Source: an uncultured Eubacteriales bacterium (GTDB lineage Bacteria > Bacillota > Clostridia > Oscillospirales > QAMX01). Taken from it: 64,000 bases of DNA. Shown here in pieces: positions 52,197 to 60,099 of this stretch. The position numbers were made by a program, and so were the translations under genes. The DNA lies in contig CAKTEH010000006.1 in the NCBI GenBank assembly GCA_934546935.1, positions 1-64,000 of the forward strand, read 5' to 3'. Under the pieces are notes generated by a model, which saw nothing but the letters and a program-made list of their open reading frames with translations, was not told the origin of the DNA and made no database searches. The number at the start of each line of letters is the position of its first letter. Within the stretch, counting starts at the first letter, position 1.

Positions 52197-53258
52197 TCAT
52201 TTTGAAGTGCGCGCACCTTTTTCAGGCGCCCGCCGTACCGGAAGGGAGACGGTAAAGGCGGCGCCAAAGCCAGGGTCGCTATGGACCTCGATCCGGCCTC
52301 CCAACACATCCAGGATCTTTTTGACCAGCGCAAGTCCAAGCCCGTTCCCCTCGCTTTTATGCGAAGTGTCCGCTTGGTAAAATTTTTCAAAAATATGGCT
52401 CTGCTCCTGCACACTGATACCCGGGCCCGCGTCCGCAACCTTGAAAACCACAGCGCCATCGAGCGTATAAAGCCGGATTTTTATCAGGCCCTCGGGGTAG
52501 CTGAACTTGACGGCATTCCCGATCAGGTTCGACCAGACATGGTATAAAAGCTTTTCTGTACCGCAGTATTCTATACGCTGCAAATCCACATCGAAATCCA
52601 GCTGCTTCTCGCTCCAATTTGGTTCCAACATTACAATGGCCTCACGGATCTGCTCATCGAGCCGGTAAACCGTCTGTTCAAACGGCATATTCTGGTTCTC
52701 AACCCTGGAAATCAACAGGATATTGCCTACAAGCTCCGAAAGGCGCCGGGCATTCACCAGGATTTTTTCTGCACATTCCGCCCGTTCCTCCGCCTCCTGG
52801 CCCGGATCCTGCAAAAGCATCGCATACCCTTCAATTGCATTGATCGGCGTCTTGAATTCATGAGAAACGTTGGAAACAAAATCGCTGCGCAGCGTTTCCG
52901 TCGCGCTCAGTTCCCGGGCCATAAGATTAAAGTCATTATAAATATTCCGGATAACATCGATGCGGGTTTCCGTGTCAAGCCGCACGGTAAAATCCCCTGC
53001 AGCCACCTTCTGCAATGCCTCGTCGAGCTTTGTAATCGGGGACAGGATCCTGCGGCTGAACATAAAAGCAAAAAACGTTCCGAGGATCACACTAACCAGG
53101 ATGACAAACAGCATGGTTGGAAATTTTGTGATCTGAAAGTCTGTAAACCGCTCCACCGCCAACACCAGGAAGCCAAAAAGCAGCGCCGAAACTGTGATTA
53201 TACCCAGCGCAATAAGCGTATAATAAAACCGCAGCTTGTGCTGGAGATTCCTAAGCAT
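52197..53258 (-). CDS. sensor histidine kinase with HAMP domain
   Basis: A 353-aa membrane kinase with two closely spaced helices (about residues 15-37 and 45-66), so almost no extracellular sensor. A HAMP domain (SRRILSPITKLDEALQKVAAG) follows. The phospho-acceptor is in NVSHEFKTPINAIEGY, and the ATPase boxes are WSNLIGNAVKFS, DAGPGIS and GNGLGLAL. The lack of a sensor loop is typical of kinases that sense through a partner transporter. The gene overlaps the regulator gene by 8 nt. Confidence 0.92.
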   Translation of the reverse strand: MLRNLQHKLRFYYTLIALGIITVSALLFGFLVLAVERFTDFQITKFPTMLFVILVSVILGTFFAFMFSRRILSPITKLDEALQKVAAGDFTVRLDTETRIDVIRNIYNDFNLMARELSATETLRSDFVSNVSHEFKTPINAIEGYAMLLQDPGQEAEERAECAEKILVNARRLSELVGNILLISRVENQNMPFEQTVYRLDEQIREAIVMLEPNWSEKQLDFDVDLQRIEYCGTEKLLYHVWSNLIGNAVKFSYPEGLIKIRLYTLDGAVVFKVADAGPGISVQEQSHIFEKFYQADTSHKSEGNGLGLALVKKILDVLGGRIEVHSDPGFGAAFTVSLPVRRAPEKGARTSK

Positions 53259-53928
53259 GGCGCTTCACCGCTTTATAGCCTACGCCGCGCATGGTGACGA
53301 TTTCAAAATCAGGATTATTCCGGAAACGTTCACGAAGCCTTCCGATATGCACATCCACCGTATGCGGGTCGGTTTCCGTATCCACGCCCCATATGTCATC
53401 CATCAGCTGCTGCCGGGTAAAAATCCGGCCCGGATAGCTTGTCAGCTTATACAGCACCATGAACTCCTTCTGCGGCAGGGTCAAGCTCACACCGTCGGAA
53501 ACAACGCTCATCGAATCATATTCCAGCACCGTTTCCCCGATCACCTGCCGCCGCTCGCTGACCATACGCGCACGGCGCAGCAGCGCTTCCACACGCAGCA
53601 CCATCTCATTGACATTGACAGGTTTTACCATATAGTCATCCGTTCCGGAGTGGAATCCATGACGCATATCGTCAAAGGCGTCCTTTGCCGTAATCATCAG
53701 CACCGGAATGCTGATACCCGCTTCCCGCAGGGAGGAAACCAGCTCGTAGCCGTCCATAACCGGCATCATAATATCGGAAATAATCAAATCTATATATTCG
53801 CGGTCAATCACATCAAGCGCCTCCTGACCATTGGAGACGCAGATCGCTGTATAGCCGTTTTTCGTTAAAACGCGGTAAAACAGCTGCCGAAGCTCGAGAT
53901 CGTCTTCCGCAATAAGGATTCGCATCAT
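53251..53928 (-). CDS. OmpR/PhoB-family response regulator
   Basis: A 225-aa regulator. The receiver has the acidic pocket (AEDD), phospho-acceptor Asp52 (IISDIMMP) and Lys in ITAKDAF. The C-terminal winged helix ends with TVDVHIGRLRERF and VRGVGYK-like MRGVGYKAVKRH. OmpR-type regulators bind direct repeats of 10-11 bp; exactly such an array occurs at 54191-54237 upstream of this gene. It is first in the regulator-kinase operon. Confidence 0.93.
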   Translation of the reverse strand: MMRILIAEDDLELRQLFYRVLTKNGYTAICVSNGQEALDVIDREYIDLIISDIMMPVMDGYELVSSLREAGISIPVLMITAKDAFDDMRHGFHSGTDDYMVKPVNVNEMVLRVEALLRRARMVSERRQVIGETVLEYDSMSVVSDGVSLTLPQKEFMVLYKLTSYPGRIFTRQQLMDDIWGVDTETDPHTVDVHIGRLRERFRNNPDFEIVTMRGVGYKAVKRHA

Positions 53929-54190
53929 CGTTCAATGCCCCTTTCCTGGATATTGCCCGGTTTCGCGCAAACATAAATGCCGGAGCAGAAACCGGGAACC
54001 TTTTTAAGCACGCAATTGCCTTTCAGCATGTTTTCAAAAAAATGCAGAAAAACCCGCAATTTTATTCCGTCGGGCAACAGATAAGCGGTAAACAAATCCG
54101 CAGACTTTGCGCCTCCTTTGGCGCATTTTTCTCCTGTCCTGTCTTCTTAGTATAGCATACATATTGTATTTGCGGCAGATAAAGTCTTGT
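53929..54190 (-). promoter_or_regulatory. leader and probable promoter of the two-component operon
   Basis: On the - strand TATACT (54154-54149) is a possible -10 box, with no good -35, as expected for an activated promoter. It lies 37 nt from the nearest TCAAC box. The 220-nt leader to the start codon at 53928 holds no recognised RNA element. Confidence 0.45.
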
Positions 54191-54237
54191 TCAACACAAT
54201 ATCAACATCCGTTGATATAAGGTTGATTTTAGGTTGA
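54191..54237. promoter_or_regulatory. array of five GTTGA/TCAAC boxes phased at 11 bp
   Basis: TCAAC occurs at 54191-54195 and 54202-54206; GTTGA occurs at 54211-54215, 54222-54226 and 54233-54237. Spacing within each group is exactly 11 bp, and the two groups point away from each other. It sits between a divergent two-component operon and plsC-pgsA. An OmpR-type regulator is the likely binder. Confidence 0.75.
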
Positions 54238-54252
54238 CCTGTGTCATATAAT
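54223..54252 (+). promoter_or_regulatory. plsC-pgsA promoter
   Basis: TATAAT at 54247-54252 is a perfect -10. The best -35 (TTGATT, 54223-54228, 18-bp spacing) lies inside the GTTGA array, as in PhoB-type promoters where the regulator replaces the -35 contact. Confidence 0.65.
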
Positions 54253-54318
54253 ATAGAAAAAGCTTCCGACTGCTTTCAACCGGTTTCGCCGCGGCCGGAG
54301 GGAAAATCGAGGTGTTGT

Positions 54319-55143
54319 ATGCTGACTCTTATTTTTGCGCTTACCGCCCCCGTGTTGTCTGCATGGATATGTACTGTTTCCGGATATTCCGGTCTTGCAT
54401 GGGCCGGTATGTTCGTCCTGCTGGACATCGCGGCTTTTGCCGCGCTTGTGCTGCTTTATATCCTGTTTGTTTCCGTCTGTTCCCTCTTCACCGATCCGAA
54501 AAAGCCGCGGACATCAGTAAATCCCTTTTATCATTTCCTTCTGATTGAAACTGCCGGACTGCTGCTTTTCCTGTGCGGCGTACGGATTAAAACAGAAGGC
54601 CTTGAAAAGCTTCCGAAAAACCAGCCGTTTTTGCTGGTTGGCAACCATCGTTCCAATTTTGACCCGATCATCGCCCTTTGGGCGCTGCGCAAATATAAAA
54701 TTTCCTTTGTTTCCAAGCCGGAAAATCTGCGCATCCCGGTTGTCGGAAGAATCATTCACATGTGCGGCTTCCTCCCCATTGACCGGGAGGACGACCGGCG
54801 GGCCGCCGCTACGATCCTTGCTGCAACCGCACAGATCCAAAGCCGTACCTGCAGCGTCGGCATCTATCCGGAGGGTACGCGAAACCGGGAAGGGACCGGC
54901 CTTCTGCCTTTTAAAAACGGATCCTTTAAAATCGCGCAGCGCAGCGGCGCGCCGGTTGCCGTTGCGGCGACAGACGGCAGCGAACGTATCCGGCGCTGTG
55001 CCCCGCTTCCCACGCATGTGCGCTTTTGTATTGCCGGCGTAATCGAACAGCCGGAGGGGAGGCGCTGCGGAACCCAGGAGCTATCCCAACAGGCCCGGCA
55101 GATGCTTTGCCAGGCTCTGCAAATCCATGATGCCGGCGCATAA
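54319..55143 (+). CDS. plsC: 1-acyl-sn-glycerol-3-phosphate acyltransferase
   Basis: About 274 aa from the ATG at 54319 (GAGGTG site); the frame back to a GTG at 54241 would place the -10 box inside the gene. Two N-terminal helices precede the catalytic domain. The HX4D motif is NHRSNFDP near residue 112 and the substrate-binding motif is YPEGTRNREG near 185. It makes phosphatidic acid from lysophosphatidic acid at the membrane. pgsA follows 41 nt later, so two lipid-synthesis genes share a promoter and a GTTGA array. Confidence 0.92.
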   Translation: MLTLIFALTAPVLSAWICTVSGYSGLAWAGMFVLLDIAAFAALVLLYILFVSVCSLFTDPKKPRTSVNPFYHFLLIETAGLLLFLCGVRIKTEGLEKLPKNQPFLLVGNHRSNFDPIIALWALRKYKISFVSKPENLRIPVVGRIIHMCGFLPIDREDDRRAAATILAATAQIQSRTCSVGIYPEGTRNREGTGLLPFKNGSFKIAQRSGAPVAVAATDGSERIRRCAPLPTHVRFCIAGVIEQPEGRRCGTQELSQQARQMLCQALQIHDAGA

Positions 55144-55184
55144 ACATCCTGCCCTGCCGGAGAGGAAAAGAGGTAATGTGTTCC

Positions 55185-55736
55185 ATGAAAAAGAAAATTT
55201 TCACCATTCCGAATCTTTTATCCCTGTTCCGGCTGCTGCTGATCCCGCTGATTGTCTGGTTGTTCTGTGCAAAGGAAAATACGCTGCTTGCTATTGCCGT
55301 CATGCTCCTTTCCGGCCTTACAGATATTGTGGACGGCTATATTGCGCGGCGTTTCAATATGGTTTCGGATCTGGGCAAAATCCTCGACCCGATCGCAGAC
55401 AAATTGACGCAGGCTGCTGTACTGATCTGCGTTGCACTGCGTTTTGTGCCGGTGCGTTTCCTGTTTGCGTTTATGGTGGTAAAGGAAATTTCCATGGGGA
55501 TTGCCGGGCTTGCCGTAATCCACCGTACAAGCATTATCACCGGCGCCCATTGGCACGGCAAGCTGTGTACGGTTACACTTTATTTCGTAATGCTTGCGCA
55601 TATGTTCTTTTTCTCCACCATGACACAGGCTGTTTCCGCCATCCTGTGCGCGCTATGCGCCCTTGTCATGCTTTCTTCCCTGCTGCTGTATCTGCGCGAA
55701 GATATGCATATGCTGCGGCAAAACCAGAAGGAATAA
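55185..55736 (+). CDS. pgsA: CDP-diacylglycerol--glycerol-3-phosphate 3-phosphatidyltransferase-like
   Basis: A 183-aa membrane enzyme of the CDP-alcohol phosphatidyltransferase family. The family motif D-G-x2-A-R-x8-G-x3-D-x3-D is seen around residues 46-70 (DIVDGYIARRF, then LGKILDPIADKL). It begins IFTIPNLLSLFRLLLIPL, as in PgsA. It transfers a phosphatidyl group to glycerol 3-phosphate for phosphatidylglycerol; another alcohol acceptor is possible. The ATG at 55185 fits the AAGAGG site better than the one at 55176. Last gene of the plsC-pgsA unit. Confidence 0.88.
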   Translation: MKKKIFTIPNLLSLFRLLLIPLIVWLFCAKENTLLAIAVMLLSGLTDIVDGYIARRFNMVSDLGKILDPIADKLTQAAVLICVALRFVPVRFLFAFMVVKEISMGIAGLAVIHRTSIITGAHWHGKLCTVTLYFVMLAHMFFFSTMTQAVSAILCALCALVMLSSLLLYLREDMHMLRQNQKE

Positions 55737-55779
55737 TATGCAAAAATCTATTCCTGCAAAAGCTGCCAAAAACAGTTGA

Positions 55780-55812
55780 CCCTCCGTATAAAAATACGGA
55801 GGGCTTTTTACT
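55780..55812 (+). terminator. terminator of plsC-pgsA
   Basis: CCCTCCGTAT and ATACGGAGGG flank a short A loop, followed by cttttta. It lies 45 nt after the pgsA stop. Confidence 0.87.
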
Positions 55813-55819
55813 TTAAGGG

Positions 55820-55851
55820 GACGCCTGCGCCTGGCCACAGGCGCAGGCGTC
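55820..55851 (-). terminator. 14-bp hairpin at the end of the 2H gene
   Basis: GACGCCTGCGCCTG and its complement flank gcca. It overlaps the last bases of the leftward gene. No proper T tract follows (ccccttaaag), so termination is less certain. Confidence 0.6.
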
Positions 55852-56419
55852 ATGCAAAACGGCTGTCCGGCGCTGTCTCGCAGCCGTTTAAAACCGCCGT
55901 AAAGATTTCTTCCACAGGGAACGATATTTTCACCAGCCCGATGGAAACAAAGCTTCCGCTCATTTTCTCAAATTCCCGCAAAATCAGCTCGCTGGCTTTA
56001 TAGAAAACGGCGTCTTCGTCATCTTTGATAAGCGCCAACGTACAATGCACAACCCATCTTCCCGGGCAATACCATTCCCATCCCCCTGTATCAAACCCCT
56101 GTAAACATTCGTGCAGGCGTCTATGAAAACAGTACATGCCCTCGTTCATTACAGGCGCTGCAAAAATCGTCCTTGTATCCTTAAACATCCCGACAGAACC
56201 TATATACGCAGGCATTGGACCATGCGCACGGGCAAACCCCGCAAGCTTTTCCGGACATGCAGCTTCGTCCACATCATTATAGCAGGCCAAGGTAAGATGG
56301 GGCCTTGTTTTCCATTCCAGAAACCTTGTACTCAGCTTTTCATCCGCCACACATTATGCCAGGCAAGACAATTGCCGCTCTGTTTCTTTGTCAAAACACA
56401 ATTCTATTGCATACTGCAT
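55850..56419 (-). pseudogene. 2H phosphoesterase (2'-5' RNA ligase family) interrupted by an in-frame TAA
   Basis: The long open part (56350-55850, 166 aa, GTG first) contains both HxT motifs of 2H phosphoesterases: PHLTLACY near residue 17 and VVHCTLALI near 104. It lacks the N-terminal strand. That strand is found just upstream in the same frame: an ATG at 56419 after GGGGGAG encodes MQYAIELCFDKETERQLSCLA, ending in TAA at 56356-56354, after which the frame continues. The start and site are good, so the gene was once 189 residues. Loss of a Gln or other codon to TAA is the simplest account. Restart at the GTG 4 nt downstream could give a truncated product. The role in RNA or nucleotide processing is unclear. 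Confidence 0.7.
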
Positions 56420-56536
56420 ATCTCCCCCGCAGTCCGGGTTCCTGCCCGCCGCCTTTCCTGCCGCAGAAAAACTGCGCACAAAGCGCCTCTTCCCGCCAAG
56501 GCATAACGTCCGCCGGGCGGAGAACCCATCCCCGCC

Positions 56537-58981
56537 TTACCGGATACGAATCTTTGCTTCCGCTTCACCAAGACCGTCAACCCAGACCTTCAGCACTGCA
56601 TCGCCGACTTCATATCCTGCGCGGACGATCGCTGTCACCCGGCCTTTATAAGTCGTAAAAGTGCCCGCCGTATAGTTTTCCTGCGTGCATGGGTTCCCGG
56701 ATCCAAAGCCCTGGAGTACCGCCGCGCCGCTTACCTCAGCCCTCGCCGCAAGCGCGGCATTGGGCACGCGGCGGCCCTGTGCGTCGGCAACCTCAATCAT
56801 GGCATAGCACAAAGACTGCCCATCTCCGGAAAGTTCCGGCTTTTCCAGATGGATCCGGATTCCAGCCGCAGCCCCGCAGCTTTCGATCCGGTCGCGGGAA
56901 ACCTCCGCGCCTGCGGTATAGCTGACCGCCTCGACAACACCCGGCGCGTATATGGCGTCAAACTTCGCCGTATAACGATTGGCCTTTCCTGCCGGTTTGC
57001 GCCCCATGCTTGCACCATTGACAAAAAGCTCAACCTCATCGGCACGGGAATATACGTCGATACCAACAGGTTTCCCCTCCTGGCCCGGCCAATACCAGGC
57101 GTGCTCAACCTCCGGCCAGCCCCATTTGCTGACAATCTCTTTAACGCCATAGCGCTCCGGATGGCGGCTGACAACATAGGTATCGCCGCTGCCCCAGACA
57201 ATCTTGCGGTAGGCAAGCTGCGGCATAGGGTTACCGCAGATATCAAAATCGCCGCAATTTGCAAGCCGCCACGGATACAGGCACGGAATCGACCAGAACG
57301 AAATACGCTCATCCATGTCGTCGTCATAAATTACGTCGCCGATATGCGCTTCCCCGATATAATCCCAGCTCGTCCAGGTAAAATCCCCGATAAGATAAGG
57401 CAGGCGTTCGACCTTGTCCCAATAAACGTCGATCATATTCGGGAAACTCTCCGTACCGCAGAATACATGGTTCGGGAAAATCTTTGCATCGGTTTCATAC
57501 CGGTTTTCCGCATAGTTATAGCCGATTACATCCAGCGGCGCGACAAACGCGCCCAGGTATTTCTCCGTAAGTTCATCAAAATACGGTGACTCAAGGCCGC
57601 GGGTGTTGGGATTGACCAGGCGCGCCTCATCTGCGGCTATGCGCAGCCGGTCGATTTCCTCTTTTGTCACCGCGTTCATAAAGCCGTTGATCCCGTTGGT
57701 TATAAAGCGGGTGCGGTCAAGCCTGCGCACGCATTCGGCCAGGTCGCGGGCATAGCGGTAGCCATCGTGCAGGCCGCTGCGTTCCATAATCTCATTTCCA
57801 GTGCTCCACAGGATTATGGACGGATGGTTGCGGTCGCGGAGAATAAAAGCTTCCATTTCCTTTTGCCAGTCGGTGCGGAAATACATACCGAAATCATACG
57901 TATTTTTGGAAACATTCCAGCAGTCAAACGCCTCGTCGAGCACAAGCAGGCCAATCCGGTCGCAGGCTTCCAGCATATCGCGCGAGGGCGGGTTATGCGC
58001 ACAGCGGATGGCATTATAGCCATTGTCCTTATGCAGCTTTAAACGGCGGTATTCCGCATCGTAGAAGCTGGCAGCGCCCAGAAGCCCATTTTCATGATGG
58101 ATGCAGCCGCCCTTGAGCTTGACGGTGCGGCCGTTGAGCATAAAGCCGTTGACGCGGTCAATAGAAATCATACGGATCCCGAACAGAGTGCGGTCGTCGT
58201 CGATGTCTTCTCCATCACGCACAATACGGGCGCGGACAAAATACAGGTCGGGATGGTCAATATCCCATATGCGGGCATTGGGGACGACAAGCCTGCAGCG
58301 GGCCATTGTCGTCTCGCCGGCCGGGATATGAACGCTGACTTTGCCGGACGCGGCGGCAGTATCACAAGCTTCGCAGTCAAGGCTGATAAAAGCATGCACA
58401 TCGGCGTCCTCGTCGGAATCGTTGACAACGCTGAGTTCGACATGGACAATTGCCGTACCATCGGCGCCAACACGCTCGGTATAGGCATAAATCCCCCAAG
58501 GCGCAATATGCAGCTTCGGCGCACTAAGCAGGTCGACATGGCGGTAAAGCCCCGAACCGGAATACCATCGGGTGTTTGGTTCAGCGGAATTATTGATCTG
58601 CACTTCCAAAACGTTTTCCCCACCGAAATTCAAATACTTCGTCAGATCCACATGGAAGGGCGAATATCCATAATGATGCGTCGCAACCTGATTGCGGTTA
58701 ATGGTTATACAGGCATTCATAAAAGCGCCGTCGAATTCCGCCAGCACACGCTTGCCGCGTACATCTGCCGGGACGGCAAAGGTTTTCCGGTAATGGCCGC
58801 AGCCGTTGCGGTAATATCCGGTTGTGCGCACGCCGGGCGCATCCGGAGAAGGGTCTGTATGGATCGTAAAATCATGGGGAAGATCCACCTCGTGCTCTTC
58901 GGAATCGAATTTATTCGCGACGCCCATGATCGAATTGGTGTACTTAAACAGCCATCCGCGGTCTAAATTGCTTCTTTTCAT
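56537..58981 (-). CDS. glycoside hydrolase family 2 (beta-galactosidase/beta-glucuronidase type)
   Basis: About 814 aa from the ATG at 58981, which follows AGAAAGAGG; the longer frame to 59098 would include the promoter. Domain order: N-terminal sugar-binding jelly roll (LPHDFTIHTDPSPDAPG near residue 35), immunoglobulin-like domain, TIM barrel with acid/base Glu397 (WSTGNEIM) and nucleophile candidate Glu511 (CGTESFP), then DUF4982-like and Ig-like C-terminal domains (VSYTAGAEVSRD). No signal peptide, so it works inside the cell. The GH2 family hydrolyses beta-galactosides, beta-glucuronides or beta-mannosides; the pattern fits the beta-galactosidase-like DUF4982 group. A palindrome like that of the CE15 genes lies upstream. 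Confidence 0.9.
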   Translation of the reverse strand: MKRSNLDRGWLFKYTNSIMGVANKFDSEEHEVDLPHDFTIHTDPSPDAPGVRTTGYYRNGCGHYRKTFAVPADVRGKRVLAEFDGAFMNACITINRNQVATHHYGYSPFHVDLTKYLNFGGENVLEVQINNSAEPNTRWYSGSGLYRHVDLLSAPKLHIAPWGIYAYTERVGADGTAIVHVELSVVNDSDEDADVHAFISLDCEACDTAAASGKVSVHIPAGETTMARCRLVVPNARIWDIDHPDLYFVRARIVRDGEDIDDDRTLFGIRMISIDRVNGFMLNGRTVKLKGGCIHHENGLLGAASFYDAEYRRLKLHKDNGYNAIRCAHNPPSRDMLEACDRIGLLVLDEAFDCWNVSKNTYDFGMYFRTDWQKEMEAFILRDRNHPSIILWSTGNEIMERSGLHDGYRYARDLAECVRRLDRTRFITNGINGFMNAVTKEEIDRLRIAADEARLVNPNTRGLESPYFDELTEKYLGAFVAPLDVIGYNYAENRYETDAKIFPNHVFCGTESFPNMIDVYWDKVERLPYLIGDFTWTSWDYIGEAHIGDVIYDDDMDERISFWSIPCLYPWRLANCGDFDICGNPMPQLAYRKIVWGSGDTYVVSRHPERYGVKEIVSKWGWPEVEHAWYWPGQEGKPVGIDVYSRADEVELFVNGASMGRKPAGKANRYTAKFDAIYAPGVVEAVSYTAGAEVSRDRIESCGAAAGIRIHLEKPELSGDGQSLCYAMIEVADAQGRRVPNAALAARAEVSGAAVLQGFGSGNPCTQENYTAGTFTTYKGRVTAIVRAGYEVGDAVLKVWVDGLGEAEAKIRIR

Positions 58982-59020
58982 GGCAAAACCTCTTTCTCCT
59001 GTATTTTCCAGTGTATGAAT

Positions 59021-59049
59021 ATTGTACAGGAAGTTTCCGCAAAAAGCAA
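59021..59049 (-). promoter_or_regulatory. promoter of the GH2 gene
   Basis: On the - strand TTGCTT (59049-59044) and TACAAT (59026-59021) are spaced by 17 bp, 40 nt upstream of the start codon. Confidence 0.7.
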
Positions 59050-59053
59050 TGTG

Positions 59054-59071
59054 TTTGTAATATTTTACAGA
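59054..59071. promoter_or_regulatory. palindrome resembling the CE15 operators
   Basis: TTTGTAA, TATT, TTACAGA (one mismatch, centre 4 instead of 5 bp). On the - strand it reads TCTGTAA AATA TTACAAA and ends 4 bp before the -35 box, the same position as the operators at 35767 and 39540. Confidence 0.45.
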
Positions 59072-59134
59072 TTTATCAAGGCGTAACTGTAAAAACAAGT
59101 ATCTCTCACGTTCCGCTTTCTATCGTTATACGGC

Positions 59135-59174
59135 AAAAAAACGTCCCGCGAAAATTTCCGCGGGACGTTTTTTC
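59135..59174. terminator. bidirectional terminator
   Basis: AAAAAACGTCCCGCG pairs with CGCGGGACGTTTTTT. It ends the hsp20 gene leftward. Confidence 0.87.
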
Positions 59175-59200
59175 ATTTCAAGCGTTCAGACGCCGGCGCT

Positions 59201-59641
59201 TTACTCGATCAGGATCCGGTTCGCCGCCTGCACCTGGGGCGCGTCTTTCTTCGGGATCTGCAGCTTCAACACACCGGATTCGAATTTCCCCTTAATATCC
59301 TCCGGCTTCAGGTCGCCGACATAAAAACTTCTCGTCAGCGAGCCGGCATAACGCTCCCGGCGGATATACCGGCCATTTTTATCTTCCTCATCCTTATCCA
59401 ATCCTTTGGAAGCCGTAACCGTCAGATAGGCGTCCTTCAGTTCGACCTGGACGTCCTCCTTCTTAAATCCCGGAAGGTCGATCGCGAGCTTATAGCTGTC
59501 CTCCTCTTCCCGGATATCCGTTTTCATCAGGTTCTTCGCATGCTTTCCATATAGAGGGTTCTTCGCCGGGAAAAAGCTGCGTTCAAACGCGTCGTCAAAA
59601 AATTCATCCATCAGGTTTTCGCCAAAAATGCTGGGCAACAT
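59201..59641 (-). CDS. Hsp20/alpha-crystallin family small heat-shock protein
   Basis: A 146-aa protein of normal length. The alpha-crystallin domain spans about residues 38-135 (KTDIREEEDSYKLAIDLPGF, DVQVELKDAYLTVTA, then RSFYVGD and FESGVLKLQIPK, with the G-x-L motif in GVLKL). It binds unfolded proteins as oligomers until chaperones act. The ATG at 59641 has a GGAGGAATG-like site. A CIRCE element lies 96 nt upstream, so it belongs to the HrcA regulon along with groES-groEL. Confidence 0.92.
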   Translation of the reverse strand: MLPSIFGENLMDEFFDDAFERSFFPAKNPLYGKHAKNLMKTDIREEEDSYKLAIDLPGFKKEDVQVELKDAYLTVTASKGLDKDEEDKNGRYIRRERYAGSLTRSFYVGDLKPEDIKGKFESGVLKLQIPKKDAPQVQAANRILIE

Positions 59642-59721
59642 ACTTCATTCCTCCATTTCTTTATCAGATAGATGCCCCACCAGGAGGTCTTTTGGAGGCC
59701 TTCTTTCTTGGTACATTTAAT

Positions 59722-59763
59722 AGTATACACGCAAAATTAGCACTGTCAAGCGTTGAGTGCTAA
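59722..59763 (-). promoter_or_regulatory. hsp20 promoter embedded in a CIRCE element
   Basis: TTAGCACTG, 9 nt, GAGTGCTAA at 59737-59763 matches CIRCE with one mismatch. On the - strand the -35 box TTGACA (59749-59744) lies in its centre and TATACT (59727-59722) is 16 bp further on. HrcA binding would thus cover the -35. Confidence 0.87.
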
Positions 59764-59985
59764 TATTAACAAAAAAATCATATTTTATCTCAAAAAACTA
59801 CATAAATTCTCGCGTTTCACTTGTTTAAAGTTCTAAATACTCTGCTTGAATTCTAAAGAAATTCTGAAAAAAGCCGCATAAGAAGCCGTGTGCAGCCGTA
59901 TGCGGGGAAAAATACGCGCCCTTTCTTCAGCGCAGCCGGCAAAGACAGAAAAAACGCTTTTTTTCGCAAAATCTGCAATTTTGCC
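59764..59985. other. 222-nt AT-rich gap between hsp20 and the synthetase promoter
   Basis: Apart from the flanking promoters nothing is recognised; T- and A-rich runs near 59770-59880 may be UP-type DNA. Confidence 0.5.
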
Positions 59986-60014
59986 TTGACAATACAAAAA
60001 AAAAGAGGTATATT
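59986..60014 (+). promoter_or_regulatory. promoter of the acyl-CoA synthetase operon
   Basis: TTGACA (59986-59991) and TATATT (60009-60014) are spaced by 17 bp, with an A-rich spacer. The start codon is 85 nt downstream. Confidence 0.8.
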
Positions 60015-60099
60015 TTCTTTAATGGTTTAAAGCGATAAAATTCATTCCCATTCCTGTCAATTTTTACTTTGCGTGCCTGGCGCGGCAAAAGGAGTTTAT

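Noticed and set aside
54241..54318. GTG start for plsC at 54241
   Set aside because: It would put the TATAAT -10 box inside the gene; the ATG at 54319 has a good ribosome site.
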